Shown here: piece by piece, positions 1 to 17,717 of the stretch | Position numbering within the stretch: position 1 is the stretch's first letter | How the letters are laid out: each line of letters starts with the position of its first letter | Source of the DNA: Boletus sp. NGJ | Lineage: Eukaryota > Basidiomycota > Agaricomycetes > Boletales > Boletaceae | Reading direction: 5' to 3' | DNA length: 64,000 nucleotides | Assembly: GCA_019096195.1 (NCBI GenBank) | Contig: JAGTXK010000119.1 | Coordinates: 372,001-436,000, forward strand | Notes under the pieces: model-generated | The model's database searches: none | What the model was told of the DNA's origin: nothing | Seen by the model: only the letters and a program-made list of their open reading frames with translations | Translations under genes and position numbers: made by a program

Positions 1-977
1 TAGCCACCTACTCGGAAGGTTCTATGTCCATGTTTATTTTCCTTGACCCCGTGAGTCAAGGCTTTTATGATTCAATCTTTTCTTATTCGCGGCCTACGTT
101 AGATGTGCTCGTTAATCGTAAGCACGTTCTTTCATCGCCGAGTCGTACATAGACGCTGAACAAGGGAACAAAATTGTCACCATCGCTCGCTATCTAGGGT
201 ATCGTGGTAAGTAACCCCCTTCCTCGTCTGTCGTGTATTGGCATGCTCATTCTCATACTTCCACGCACCATCAATCCTCCACTCCTTCCGTCTGGTCGTT
301 TCCTTCCGTGGTCTCGCGCATAACAACACGGCAGTTCTCTTCCCTCATTGTCCGAGTCGGCTCGGGTCTTTCGCACGGAGACGCCCACACGAGATCTCTC
401 ACGACGGGAAGCCGGCAACAACTGAGCGTTCACGCAACCACTGGCAGGCGGCGGACCCTGGTTGAACAACCCTTCGCGCCCTCCTGTGCGAATCATGGCA
501 TTCAGGTCGCTCTGTCACAGACGGTGCACACACACATCGATGGATATCCAGCGGAACTCGAAATGGAGATGGCAAGTACTGAGGGCAAGCACGATGGTTT
601 CGAAGTTGTCTAGTGCTATTTTCACATGGGCGCAATATTTGATATCCAGGTCAGAGGTGTGTAGCGTATTCAAGAACACACGCTAGGTAGAGTGGTGGAA
701 TTAATTCGGACCAACTTTTTTGTGTAAAAAAATGGATTGTTGTGTTGATTCAATGGTTTTGATTGACACGCTCTCTTTCACGTGACGTTGCCAACGATAA
801 GTTCTTCTGAACTCACACGGTACTTGGTCCTACCCAGCTAATCCTTTTCGACCATCCACTTTCTCCTTCGCATATGCAGATGGCGGCTGAGCACTCTGCT
901 GCACACTTGTTGACCCTTTCATCCAGATTATCGCCGACAACGAACGACTTGACCTTGCATCATGGCCTACTCCCATT
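1..977. other. no supported gene
   Basis: Several overlapping open frames exist on both strands, but none shows a recognisable domain or a consistent splice structure. A stretch near 150-210 ends in a good donor (GTAAGT at about 210) after a short open frame, so the 3' part of a gene entering from the left cannot be excluded. Confidence 0.4.
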
Positions 978-1772
978 ATGACTCATCTAATTTTAGTTGT
1001 TTCGAATCCCTTCACGCGGCCAGTGAGACCGTCTGTCGTGTTAAAACCCACCTGGATTGCGCAGGATGTATCCGAACCAACACCCCACTCGTACGCCCTC
1101 CCCATGCATCTCATCTTCAGTAGTTCATACTACAAAAACACGGACATATCGGATGAGGAAGGAAACAAGCTCTATACCATCTCTACCCCACGGGGATGGA
1201 AGCAAGTGACTACCATCACCAAGCATTACAAGGGAAGGAGAAGTAGCAGAGCGCCTGAGGAGCTCTGCGTCATCGAATGGCACAGAGTTAAGAAAACCAA
1301 ATTCCGGTTTGGCGAGCGGGTGATAGATGCAGACACGATCTTGTATAAACGCCCATATTCTTGGTATGCCGAGCGCAGTCGTACCTCGTCCAAAGTTCAC
1401 TGAAACAGTGTGGCGTACAGGGGCCGATATTTCACGGGTCCGGATGGCCAGACGTACAAGTGGAAAGTAGGATTCAAATACTGCTGGGTAATATCAAGTC
1501 GTTTCGTCTTGTGGATGCATCTTCGAACGATGGGATTGTCTGCTCACTTTTTCGTGGATTTCTCTTTCCACCAGCTCAAGACGGAAACGAAACATGACAG
1601 AGCACGTCTTGTCAAGTTTCATAATCGGAATTTCGGCATCAGAAAACCGTCACACCCGCCTTTTCTTGAGGTCGCACAGGAGGTGGCGCACATGCTAGAC
1701 TACATCATCGTAACCTACATCTACATGGAGAGAATGCGTCGGGACGTCGAAGATGAAAAGCATAACTTGTAA
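978..1772 (+). CDS. DUF6593 domain protein (3 exons)
   Basis: Member of the DUF6593 family, a domain of unknown function that is abundant in mushroom genomes. Recognised from the run DISDEEGNKLYTISTPRGW, then EELCVIEWHR, then YFTGPDGQTYKWK and a C-terminal VTYIYMERMRRD. Exons are 978-1363, 1421-1487 and 1575-1772. Intron 1 (57 nt, GTATGC..TACAG) removes an in-frame TGA that would otherwise make the gene look broken, and intron 2 is 87 nt (GTAATA..ACCAG). Both junctions preserve the frame and rebuild the family consensus (YSW-GRYFTG and KYCW-LKT). The start is the first ATG in frame, but the N-terminus is the least certain part. No signal peptide or membrane segment is visible. The family has no assigned biochemical role. 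Confidence 0.75.
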
Positions 1773-1891
1773 ACGTACAGATGGACGATCATTCAATCAT
1801 TCCTGTTCGATTTCATGGACTCTTTTCATACTGATGCAAGTCCATACTGGATCATCTCCATCTGCATTGTTAACATGCACCGCAATCTACC

Positions 1892-1965
1892 GGTCTGATG
1901 GCGTAGTTGGTTATCGCATCTGTCTAACACACAGAAGGTCTCCTGTTCGAGCCAGGATCAGATCA
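1892..1965 (+). tRNA. tRNA-Val (AAC)
   Basis: A full cloverleaf can be folded by eye. The 7-bp acceptor stem is GGTCTGA/TCAGATC with one G-U pair. The D-arm contains AGTTGGTTA, the anticodon stem is TCTGT/ACAGA with loop CTAACAC (anticodon AAC at 1926-1928), and the T-arm is TCCTG-TTCGAGC-CAGGA. The discriminator base is A and there is no intron. A run of six T at 1969-1974 fits a Pol III terminator. The sequence closely resembles fungal tRNA-Val(AAC). Confidence 0.95.
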
Positions 1966-1968
1966 TAA

Positions 1969-1974
1969 TTTTTT
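1969..1974 (+). terminator. Pol III T6 terminator of tRNA-Val
   Basis: Six consecutive T residues begin four bases after the tRNA 3' end, the usual spacing for RNA polymerase III termination. Confidence 0.8.
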
Positions 1975-2119
1975 CCTGATCAACCCAGCATACGGGATAG
2001 TATCATCGGGTCAACATCGGATTCACCAAAGCTTGACGCTCGGCCACAATGGACAATTCTAATGACACCAATAGCTGCAACAGGCACCTTACAACCAACA
2101 GACAAACAAGATAGGCACC

Positions 2120-3113
2120 CTACTCAAACACGATCACGAGATCCATCCCCTTGTTCTCTAACCAACTTTTCCACATCTCTCTGTATTTCGTCGCCCCACT
2201 TTCCTTCCGAGTTCCCCTTCCCTTCGAGCCAAAGACCTGTTCGTCTGGCAACAACCTTGCGATGCGCTGAATTTCGCGCAAGTCACGTTTCGAGTAGTAC
2301 TTCATCCACACCGCAGCCTCACCAAGCGTCGGATGACACTGAAAAGCAAGTCGCAGGCCAACGCAACTCCAGTCAGTTTTGAAAACGTCCAACGATCGGA
2401 GGTCCGACTGACCGAGTCCTGAAACACCATCCGATGCCATTTGCAAAACGTTCTGGGCGATATCCAACCCTCTTGGGCGTCCGTGTCCATTTCTCTCGAC
2501 GTGCGCTTTCCCCCGCCGCGGTCGCGGTAGAGAGGGAGTAGTCGAGGCGTGTAGTATGTCACCACCGGGATTGTCGGAGCTTCACATGTCGAGATCTTGG
2601 ACGGTATGGAAGCGGTGCTGTTGCCACTGTATAAGCGACGACGATATCGTCCCGCAACACGCCAATATTTGGCTTCGGCACGTGGCGTGGCGTATGTACT
2701 ATCATCGCTCCGAGATCTCCCGTGACCTTGATTAAAGATCCGTCGCCACTGAATTGGGATTTGACATGGATCCGCACTCGGAGACAGACGGTATGGAGAG
2801 CATGAGTAAAGATGTTGAAAAGGGTGTTCAGAATGCCTTCCGACGTGCTTGATTTCGTGAAGGCTTTCCTGAGCGTTATGGCAAGTGCGGATATAGATGC
2901 CGACGAGGCGCTTCCGACGTTCGGGAAACTGGAAAGGACGACGAGGGTAGCGAAAAGCGATATGGGTGTTCGAAAGTGTGTAAAGTTCTGAGGGGTAAAT
3001 TTGACATTTCAAACCGTGAGCGGACAAAGGCGGACTGCGGAGGCGAAACATAAAGTGCTCACCTGCAGTTGAAGATGCAGCGTTCGTTCAACGACGGACC
3101 TGAAGTTGGACAT
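2120..3113 (-). CDS. unknown protein, 3 exons
   Basis: A minus-strand gene that I do not recognise. The model is exon 1 3113-3063 (ATG, 17 codons), a 75-nt intron (GTGAGC..CCTCAG), exon 2 2987-2586, an intron of about 133 nt (GTGAAG..GCCCAG), and exon 3 2452-2120 ending in a stop. All phases are 0 and the product is about 261 aa. The first junction is well supported; the second is the best phase-compatible choice but unusually long for this window. The product has a patchily hydrophobic N-terminal third (around FATLVVLSSFP), then a basic, mixed region and an acidic-hydrophobic end (GMDLVIVFE). No catalytic motif was seen. Confidence 0.45.
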
Positions 3114-3232
3114 TCTCGAACGACGATGGTGTGGCAGAACACGGTTGGGGAGTAGGTCGCACAAAAGTGGGGAAAGTCGTTTAAATGCGGGGAAGGCTCA
3201 CGTTGAAGCCACCCGAAAGACGCGACCGTACG

Positions 3233-3753
3233 TCACGCCCGCTGAAATGTGAGGTTAGAAAAACGTCGTCCTGCTACCCTGAGGCCTGCGGCATGGCGTG
3301 TAACGTTCCTAACATTCCCGGACGTATCCCGCATGGTAGCCTCGAGCCATGCCAAATCGGTTGTTGTGGTTGTCCCAAATCCTGTTGTGTCGAGTTCAAC
3401 GATCTGATGGTTTGTGGTCAGAGGGGACCATGGGCGGGGACCATGTAGCAACGTGCGAAACACGTGCTTGTCGTTCAGCTAGCGATCGGGGACAGATAAC
3501 GGAGAATGGGTATAATCTTGATCAGCGTGGTCCAAGGGAGTTTGTGTGTGCTAGGTGACTCCATTTTTCGACGTGCCGGGTGTGCACTCGAGAGCCAACG
3601 TGTACCTATGAGAACGGGCTCGATAGCATAGAAAACCGGACGGTTGTTCGGCTGTCCGTACGATAAGGTATCAAGCTCGTCCCTTATTACTACAAAAACC
3701 GAGAGGAAATAGATCAGAAGAACGACTGGGTTACGTACCGCGTTCTCTTCCAA
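3233..3753 (-). other. possible exons of an unrecognised minus-strand gene
   Basis: Two minus-strand open stretches (3753-3475 and 3463-3233) read like protein rather than noise. A good intron (GTACGT..TTTGTAG, about 49 nt) lies inside the first. No start codon, domain or joining model could be settled. They could be upstream exons of the neighbouring 2.1-3.1 kb gene, a separate small gene, or chance. Confidence 0.2.
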
Positions 3754-5032
3754 TGCACAAGTGTTGAACTTGGTTCTAATGTTTAAACTACGCGAGCATT
3801 TCTTTTTCGCCGCAAGTTGGGCTGTAGTTAGACGAGCATGAGACCTCCGCGGTACTAACTTGAAACGCGCGTGACTCGGACTCGGAGCAACTTGATCTCA
3901 CCGAGGGGAATCATGCCCCCACACTGCATGGCGGAACAGGTAGCTAAAACAGTTGGTCGATATTTTAATTCATATGACGTGACCCAGCCCACCTGTTCAC
4001 TGCCATATCGTCAGCCGCTGGCGTGTCTGAGAATAAGTTTGATGCGCATCAATCCATGCAGTGGCAGCTCTCGCGTATCTGATAGTTCGGGTTCAAACAA
4101 GTTGGGTTCAAATTGCGTGTGGTCACCTCGTAGTTACGGTTAGCGGACGGTCTTGATTGCAGACTTTACTTACTGCTAGGCCTATGTCAATCTCGAAATT
4201 ATAGCTTTCTGAGCTTGTGGTCAAAGAAATCTGCAGCCTGTGAAGGGCCTACTGCGGGCCGGGGGCCTTGAAGGTTTCGTTTACATAAATTCAATTGACC
4301 GAGGGGGTTCTTTTTTTTTCACCGCTTTCCTCTTATCTTTGAACCATAATCATCTTTCTGACTGTACTGTTGCCCAACTCCCTTATCCTGCGCGGTGTGC
4401 GCGCCTATTGGAGGTCGGATCTCGTAGTGAAGGTATTGCTGGTCGCTCACCAATTCATCCACCCCGCGAACAATTAGTGTTCTTTTCCTGACACGCCACA
4501 AGTCTCTCACACACACGTCTATAGCCTCCTCAGCTCTGAGGGGCTGGGAGCGCTATAAGGATCATGAACCAACTAAGAGACCTCAACATGACTCTGTCGC
4601 TTAGACGTTCACCGTTCAGCGCTCAGCACCAGCTGAGGCACTGCTGTACAACTTGGACACGACTCATCCATGTTCATTTCCAGGTCTCGGTGGCATGGTC
4701 CCGCCGTGCCCGATGTAGGTGTTTTGGGACTACCATTTGCTGTGCTCTGATCTAATCATTGGCTGAGATTGCTAAATAGGCTGCGAGCCTCGGAATTACT
4801 TCTCATTTACGATCATAATACACCATCTTCCCCCCTTTTACATTCCAAATCCCCCTGGATAGTTCTTTACTCTCTAATTCAACAGCGACCATTCCATTTC
4901 ACATCATGGATGCAACTGCCTCATGTCGACTGCTTCGGGGGACCGGGGTGACCCTGGTCAGTACAGTCGATACTGCTGATGCTTGGGTCCTCACTGACAT
5001 CTCGGTATCTCTAGATCCATACACATTCCACC
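3754..5032. other. intergenic, nothing recognised
   Basis: Short frames only. An ATG-led frame at about 4906-5046 is open for some 45 codons and might be an upstream exon of the next gene, but no convincing splice joins them. Confidence 0.4.
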
Positions 5033-5493
5033 ATGGGCTATCGTGATAAATACCTTGTACCCTCGGTGGAGACTGTGGCATGTCCGGCGTATGAGCAAAG
5101 GATGAACCCCCTCACGACTATACTGCGGCCCCAGTTCCCCACTGACACGTTGTGGATTCTATTTCAGTCCAAAGCGCATGTCTTTGGACGGCCACTACTG
5201 TGGGCTATCTGCTTTTTTGTGAGTGCTTTCTACGTACGCTGAACACCACCTTTGACCCTGTTTCCAGTTTGGCCCCATCATTTCCGATGTAATTTCGATG
5301 GCCCAGATCATGTGGCAATTAATCTGGATATCTTCGTATTTCATATTTTCGCTCGTCTCCGTTATGTTACAATGTCTCCAAAGACTTGCACCCTTGCAAC
5401 GTGGTGAGTTTCTTGAGAGCGAATCTAGGTGTTCCATGCCGATTCGTTTTGACAGTTCATTGCTCGACTCGTTATCTTGTTTTGCCGGGATGA
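5033..5493 (+). CDS. small spliced membrane protein, unknown
   Basis: Two textbook introns define this gene: 5219-5267 (GTGAGT..TTCCAG, with a CTGAAC branch point) and 5404-5455 (GTGAGT..GACAG). The spliced frame is continuous (exons 5033-5218, 5268-5403 and 5456-5493) and gives about 119 aa. Residues around PLLWAICFFFGPIISDV and WISSYFIFSLVSVML form two likely membrane spans. The family is not recognised. The ATG at 5033 is the first in frame; an upstream exon beginning near 4906 cannot be excluded. Confidence 0.45.
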
Positions 5494-6932
5494 CGTTTGC
5501 TCAGTGATATCATTCCTTGTGAAGTGTAAACACAGTTACGCATTCTAAGTAAGCTTGTTCGCTTCATTCCCAAAACGAATAGCCTCACCAATCATCTCGC
5601 AGTATCTTTAGGGTACATCTAACTTGGGAAGGTCAAGCTGCCTTCCCCCACCAATCCTCCAGTTTACTACTGGATGGCAGCATAATTAAACCATTCTCAT
5701 GAGAAGCAGTTTTCACCTCTTCAATACTACCATTTCATAATCAAGTTTATCCCAACTGACTCATCAACGCTGTGTCATCAACACGTCATGCAAGTAACTG
5801 GTGCGGTCCAAATGATGGATCAACTAATGCACATACCAGTGGTGTTTGCTGGCCGGACTCGCCATGCTTGACCCACACAGGATTTCATTACCACAACAAG
5901 TACAGCCCTGTACAGCAGCGGCTTGTGACTCGACCAAGTACTCACAGCTGTGATTTTTTTACATAGAAGGTTAGCGTGAACTGAATTGCAAAGCCAGAGT
6001 GTAGACGTCATAGCTTTATATCATGTTTTTGAATAGATATTCCCTGTTGATTTTTTTTAAAAAAAACCCCGCAAGAATGGATCAATTGTGCAAGTGATGC
6101 AGTACAGGGGTGTCTTGATGACCGTTGCAGAGCTATGTCCGGGTGCCTGCCAAAGTCCGTCTGATGTATCATCCGGGTATTCGCACCGGCGGTCCGCCAC
6201 GCTCCCAAATCCACGCTTCGTCGTCCATGTCTATTTTTACAGGCACGCAGCGTCGGTCGCACAGTGTCGACGGACTATGGTTGGAATCGTTGGACTCACG
6301 TTTGTGGATGAATTCGCAGCAGACGGAATCTCTTGGGATAGAACTGCCGAGTCAGTCAACTGGAATGAACACCGGCGCGGGCCGCGGGAGTTAAGACTGC
6401 AATAGCGACGTGCGCGACTGGAGAAACAGCTTTTGTTGTATATGGCGAGCAGAATGTAGACGTGCCCAGCCAAAATTTCCACGAGGAAAACAAGCGTGCC
6501 CATTTACGAGCGATCGCGACTGAGACCCGCCCTGGACGGACATTTATCCAAGATGTACGGCCACCGGTAGAAAATGGGAAATAGAGGGGCTGCGTTTACA
6601 CCGGGCGGGAATATTCGGGACAGCTTTGAAGAAGGAAGAAAGAGGAACAGAAAGATCCGCGAGGTGTCCTATATCACTCGACAGGCTGTCGGGAATGTAG
6701 AAAATGATTTTGTAGGAGCTGCTGGCAGTGCTGAGACAATAACACGTGACCATGTGGCGAGAGATAATAACGGATCGATTTCCATGAGCCATCCGGAAAC
6801 GACAAACTCTGAGTTTTTCTCGGTGGGTTCAGGAAAACTTTTTAAGCCATCAGATCGCCCACAACTCGATATTTGTTTTTGATCTCGCTCTTTGACTAGC
6901 GTCTCCTACGATTCTCTAGCAGAAACTTCGTC
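5494..6932. other. intergenic, nothing recognised
   Basis: Open frames of 60-105 codons overlap on both strands without a domain or convincing introns. No repeat structure or RNA gene was seen. Confidence 0.4.
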
Positions 6933-8606
6933 ATGGGTGTCCTTGATATCGTTCCCGTGCGTGATGATCTCGTTCGCACGGGCGCCTTGAGCTGACGGAC
7001 CATCTAGGCCGGCGTTTTGACTGGAGACAACGTTCGCAAGTTGTTCAACTATGCAAAGGAAAACCAGGTACAGTTCGACCGCTTTTCGATCAGAGATGAC
7101 CATCGCGCTGACGTTGTTATGCGTGATCCCAGTTCGCCATTCCTGTGAGTGGCTCGGTTTCTAGGAATGATTGACAAGTGCTCATTTGTCTTGCTCTAGG
7201 CTATCGTAAGTCGCAGCGTGTCGTCTTTGCGAGCCAAATGTTGATGGCTGATGTCGCCAGAATGTTACCTCTTCTTCTACGGCGAACGCCGTTTTAGAAG
7301 CCGCAAGGTCAATACATCCGCCATGAATGTTCGCCGTAACTAATATCGTGTTTTAGAGATATAAAAGCACCCATTATCCTCCAAGTTTCTCAGGGAGGAA
7401 GTGCCTACTTTGCAGGAAAGGGACTCAAGAACGATCGGCAGCAAGCTTCCACTGCCGGTGCGAAGGCAGCAGCCGTGCATATCCGAACGGTTGCCAAGGA
7501 GTATGGCGTGTATGTCCTTTTTCTATCCTATGTGATTGCGACCGACTGTCGCTTGTAGTCCCGTCGTGCTTCACAGCGACCACTGTGCACACAAACTCTT
7601 GCCCTGGTTCGATGGCATGCTCGCTGCCGACGAAGAGTTTTACAAGCTCCACCAAGAACCCCTCTTTTCCTCTCACATGCTCGATCTCTCCGAGGAACCC
7701 AAGGAGGAGAACATCAAGATATGCGTCGAATACTTTAAGAAGATGGCTCCCCTCGGAATCTGGCTCGAGATGGAGATCGGTATCACGGGTGGAGAAGAGG
7801 ACGGTGTGGACAACTCTGGCGTTGACAACGCCTCGCTGTACACCCAGCCAGAGGATGTCTACGATGTCCACGATGCGCTGAGCAAGATCAGCCCCAACTT
7901 TAGCATCGCGGCTGCGTTCGGGAACGTACACGGCGTGTATAAGCCTGGGAACGTCAAGTTGCACCCCGAGCTTTTGAACAAGCACCAGGCTTACACGAGC
8001 GCGAAGCTGGGTGGCAAGGAGAAGCCTCTGTGAGATCGTCTCGTAGATTGTGATGCAAGACTTGTCGGTATACTGACGGATTCCAGATACCTCGTCTTCC
8101 ATGGAGGCTCTGGCTCGACCAAGGAAGAGATCAAAACTGCTGTTGACAATGGTGTCGTCAAGATGAATGTCGACACTGGTAAGAGTGTCGGTACCCCCGC
8201 CGTGCACGATCTGATGTCCTGCAGACACCCAGTTCGCTTACCTAGCTGGTATCCGAGTATGTCCGATCGTTCATTATCCTCTGCATTCCTTTGACCCGGA
8301 TGTATCTGTGTAGGATTTCATCCTCAAGAAGAAGGATTACCTCCAGACCCAAGTTGGAAACCCCGAGGGAGCTGACAAGCCAAACAAGAAGGTATGCTCG
8401 TCGCTGAGAACGTGATTGCACGTTCAAATCTCCCATCCAGTTCTATGATCCTCGTGTCTGGGTTCGCGAAGGTGAGAAGACACTCACCGAGCGTGTCAAA
8501 GAAGCATGCGTGGATTTGGGAAATGTCGGTGAGTCGACATCGCTTCCGCCAATCCTGCTCGCTGGATTATTCATGTGAATTGCGTTTCTCCCAAGACCGT
8601 CTGTAA
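6933..8606 (+). CDS. FBA1: class II fructose-bisphosphate aldolase
   Basis: Zinc-dependent class II aldolase, which interconverts fructose 1,6-bisphosphate with dihydroxyacetone phosphate and glyceraldehyde 3-phosphate in cytosolic glycolysis and gluconeogenesis. I read 12 exons: 6933-6956, 7008-7067, 7133-7144, 7200-7205, 7261-7307, 7357-7509, 7559-8029, 8087-8178, 8225-8256, 8314-8391, 8441-8528 and 8596-8606. They total 1074 nt (357 aa), the usual length for fungal FBA. All phases agree. Family motifs are present: LTGDNVRKLFNYAKEN at the N-terminus, the zinc and active-site segment HSDHCAHK, GITGGEEDGVDN, AFGNVHGVY, FHGGSGS and VKMNVDTDTQFAY. The product ends LGNVDRL. Exons 3 and 4 are only 12 and 6 nt. 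It is the most strongly conserved housekeeping gene in the window. Confidence 0.95.
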
Positions 8607-8921
8607 TCCCGAAGAATACCTTGATCGTCCAAGCTGTAATAATTACCGTAGACTTTTTTTTTTTTTCCCGTGAGCGAGGTGGTAGGATGAGTTGTACAAT
8701 CCTACGTTTGCGAGCGTCGACAGTTCCACTAGATCTGCTTGGGAGGTCTTCCATTTAAATACGCTTCTTGATAAGCGCCTCGAAGCTAATGTGACTTCGA
8801 GTTGCTGATTCGAGTCGAAAAGTTGAACTCCCGTCCTCTCGTTGATACCCACCACAACGCAACCAAGTCTGCAAGCCCACGTTACGAATACTCGTTTCTT
8901 GCGAGCGTTAATCGGCTGATC

Positions 8922-9411
8922 ATGCTGATTTCTACCCGTGAGCCTTCAAAGTCGTCCTCACACCGCTCATACACGTGACACGACTACAGTCTCGGAAGCC
9001 GTCCTCCTCCTTCTCATATTCCTCACTGTCGAGTCGGCGCGCGTAGCTCTCTGGGCAACACGCGCCGTGTACGAACCTGACCCAGACGGCGGACTCCTAC
9101 GCGCCCTCTTCGCGCTCGTGATCGGCGTTCTCGGAGCAGTGCCGACCCCCGTATGGACGGTCGTCATGTACGCGTCGTACGTCGCGTTGGTGCCCGTCCG
9201 CGGTGTGTTATGGATATGGGGGATTGGTCGGGGGACGAGCGTGAAGAAACGTAAGTCGGGATGGATGAAGTCGCGCTGGGAGCTAACGTCTACTTACGTT
9301 TACTTTTTTTTTTTTCTTTTTCGACGAATCTGTGTGATAGGGTCTCCGACCGCTGTGACGCGGTGGTACACACATACGCGGGAGCGATGGGCAAAGACGC
9401 TCCGACAATGA
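8922..9411 (+). CDS. small membrane protein, unknown
   Basis: Three exons: 8922-8937 (MLIST plus one base), 8990-9250 and 9341-9411. The introns are GTGAGC..CTACAG (52 nt) and GTAAGT..GATAG (90 nt, with a poly-T tract). The product is about 115 aa. Two or three hydrophobic segments are visible: SEAVLLLLIFLTVESARVAL, LLRALFALVIGVLGAVPTPV, and WTVVMYASYVALVPVRGVLW directly after it. The tail is basic (VKKRSPTAVTRW, then RERWAKTLRQ). No family recognised. It lies head-to-tail with another membrane-anchored unknown (9770-11032), so the two may be related or co-expressed, which is inference. Confidence 0.6.
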
Positions 9412-9769
9412 CGATAACTCTGAACGTGTGGTATGGGATGCGGTGTTTGGGTAGGGTAGCGTGGGGGCGTCTTAAAGGACTCTTGATTGAGTTGTACCGG
9501 CGGGTGTTCTCGCGTTTGTTCGTCTTGCGTTCTGCGCTTGCGCCATAAGGCGCTGATGTATTGTTATTCGTCGTGCGTACTAATACTAGAAGCTGTATCG
9601 GTACTCGACGAGGGGTTTTCTGGTCATCCACATATTTGACGTCGCTGGGCTCCGAGGTACAAGTGTCAGCCGCAACCTGGGTCAGTGGTGGCTGACAGGT
9701 TGAAATATGGACTCGTGAGCACCAGCAAACGCACAGACGTCTTTCTCGTAGACAAATATCACGCCAACA

Positions 9770-11032
9770 ATGTCCACTCTCGTGACACTCTTCCACCTTC
9801 TCGTGGCCATCTATCGCTTCGTCGTATCCTTGTGGAACGCGTGCATCGTGCTCCTGCAGGTCGTGAGGTCGGTGATCCAAGAAGCCAAGCAAGAAGCGGC
9901 CGAATGGATGGCATTGCTCGATGACGGTGCTCCTATGGTGGTCAGTCCGCAGCATTCATTGATGGTCCGGTTACGTCGTGCTCACCGCCTTCCGCTCACA
10001 GGACGCGATCACGTCGACGTCGTTGCTACACGACGCCGGTGGCCCCGCGAGCCCGTGGCAAATGTTGATCATCGCGAGAGCATCCTCGTTCGTGCTCCTC
10101 CTCCGGCTATCCAAGCGTCGCGTGCTCCACTTGGAAGTGGACGAGGTGCGTCCCTCAGATCGGTCGTCGGAGCCCGTTGCCTCAATTCGTATCGTATTTT
10201 GTAACCTGGATAGAAGTTCATCACCTCCAAGTTGGAGGTGATCCGGTCGGGGTTGGCGCTGCACGTCCAGCACATCCCACGCTTGGTGCGTTGTCTTTGA
10301 TCCGGGCTTCGAGGGCGCGTCGATAGGTGAGGAAGTGGCTGACGCCGGTGTCAGTTGCAGATGCCGATCGGGATGCACGACACGCGGCTCATCCGATATA
10401 CACCAATGAGGCTGCCGTATCTCTGGAAGGAAGAACAGGCGGGCGACCTGTGCGAGGGCGGGGTCGGGGTCGTTGAGAGGCCCATCGTGCCTGCCGCGCC
10501 CGCGTCTTCTGTCAGCGAGGGAGGGGAAGGACGTGCTCATCGGAAGAAGTACGTCCAACTGCTCACGGAAAGTGCACTGCGTCGTCGGTTGTATATGGAC
10601 CGACTTGGGCGTGCTGGGGTGGACGCCACACCGAAGGGAGGGATGGGCGTCATGAAGGTGCACGGAGAGAACATGGTCAAGAGGAGGGCGCTGGCGAACG
10701 CGACGAACGTGGACATCACGCGGGGTGAGGGATGCACGGATGCGAACGGGGCGTCTGACGAGACATACGGACCGGAGACGGGCGTGGCAGATACGCCCAA
10801 GCAGGCGCGGATGGAGCGAAACATTCACGCCGCGCTCAGCGAGAACTTGTCGATTCCGAACATGACGCAGGCGGCGGCTGCGGCGTCGCGAAAGGTGGAC
10901 GAGAGTGTGCCACAGCCCCGAGGGCGTAGACCGCAGTCGTTGCGACGCAAGCGTGGACAGTTTGACTTGTATGCGCAAGGGGTCTCTAGCGAGTTCAGTT
11001 TGCTGTCGAAGATAGGTCAAGGGAGAGATTAA
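9770..11032 (+). CDS. membrane-anchored protein, unknown
   Basis: Four exons (9770-9940, 10002-10145, 10214-10285, 10361-11032), all in phase 0, with introns of 61, 68 and 75 nt. The product is about 352 aa. The N-terminus is hydrophobic (LVTLFHLLVAIYRFVVSLW and CIVLLQVVRSVI) and a second hydrophobic patch follows (MLIIARASSFVLLLRL), so it is probably membrane bound. The C-terminal two thirds are charged and low in hydrophobic residues, rich in Gly, Arg and Ala (AQAAAAASRK-like and PRGRRPQSLRRKRG), and likely disordered. No enzymatic motif was found and the family is not recognised. Confidence 0.6.
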
Positions 11033-11376
11033 TTGAGGTGATTTCTGTATGTTGTAGACTCGGGAAACGCCGATGTCAGTCATAACTTGAACTGTGCTCA
11101 CCGACAAGACAACCCCCCACTACCATGATTGACGCGCTCGAGACTGTGCCTCAGTCGCTTATTCATTCTAATTCAGTGTATTTAGACCACGTTTGGCAGG
11201 TTGCTCACCAAGCAATTGCTCATTGCTCTGCCACCGCCGTGTCGGTGAAAGGAGCGACCCTGGTGATGAGCGGTTCCCGTACGCGACGATGTCTGACTCG
11301 ACGTGATTGAATGAGGTAATCGACAGGGATATAAAAGATCCCATCCACCACCGTCGCCATCTTCTGAGTCGCACAA
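11033..11376. other. ABC transporter 5' region
   Basis: A 344-bp non-coding spacer. The only recognisable signal is the TATA box at 11330-11337. Confidence 0.5.
11330..11337 (+). promoter_or_regulatory. TATA box of the ABC transporter gene
   Basis: TATAAAAG sits 47 bp upstream of the ABC transporter ATG, a spacing that leaves room for a short leader. Confidence 0.6.
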
Positions 11377-17412
<6,036 letters not shown>

Positions 17413-17717
17413 ATTGGCGGTTGTGGGATGGTTAGGTTATAGAGCTTTTTGATTTATCGCTTGTTTATGGACTTTTCTTTTTTTCTTCTTACATTCGTTG
17501 TTGAATAAAACGATATCGCAACGATATCGAGCGCGTTACATATGATAGTCGGGATGGACTATCGCCGGTAACTGATGTAGCTGGCTGGTGGTTGTTTGGA
17601 TCCAAAGCTGTTGCCAAATAGAGCAAAGGTAAACAACACCTACTGGCAGTGGTCACTTTGAGCTTGGCCCTGTTTTCCCAAACCACCGTCATACCAAATC
17701 AACTTCAGCCAGCCCAG
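17413..17717. other. spacer between ABC transporter and TPR-CHAT genes
   Basis: A 305-bp spacer with the probable ABC 3' UTR (T-rich, AATAAA-like at about 17503). No ORF or repeat of note. Confidence 0.5.

Noticed and set aside
150-210. Short frame reading DAEQGNKIVTIARYLG before a GTAAGT donor, vaguely like DUF6593
   Set aside because: Too short, with stops just upstream and no second exon found; similarity is not convincing.
1401-1403. In-frame TGA suggesting a broken DUF6593 gene
   Set aside because: A 57-nt intron (1364-1420) with good ends and correct phase removes it and rebuilds the family motif.
7425-8228. 267-codon open frame antisense to the aldolase
   Set aside because: It is the reverse-frame shadow of strongly biased coding DNA, and the plus strand has a fully resolved aldolase.
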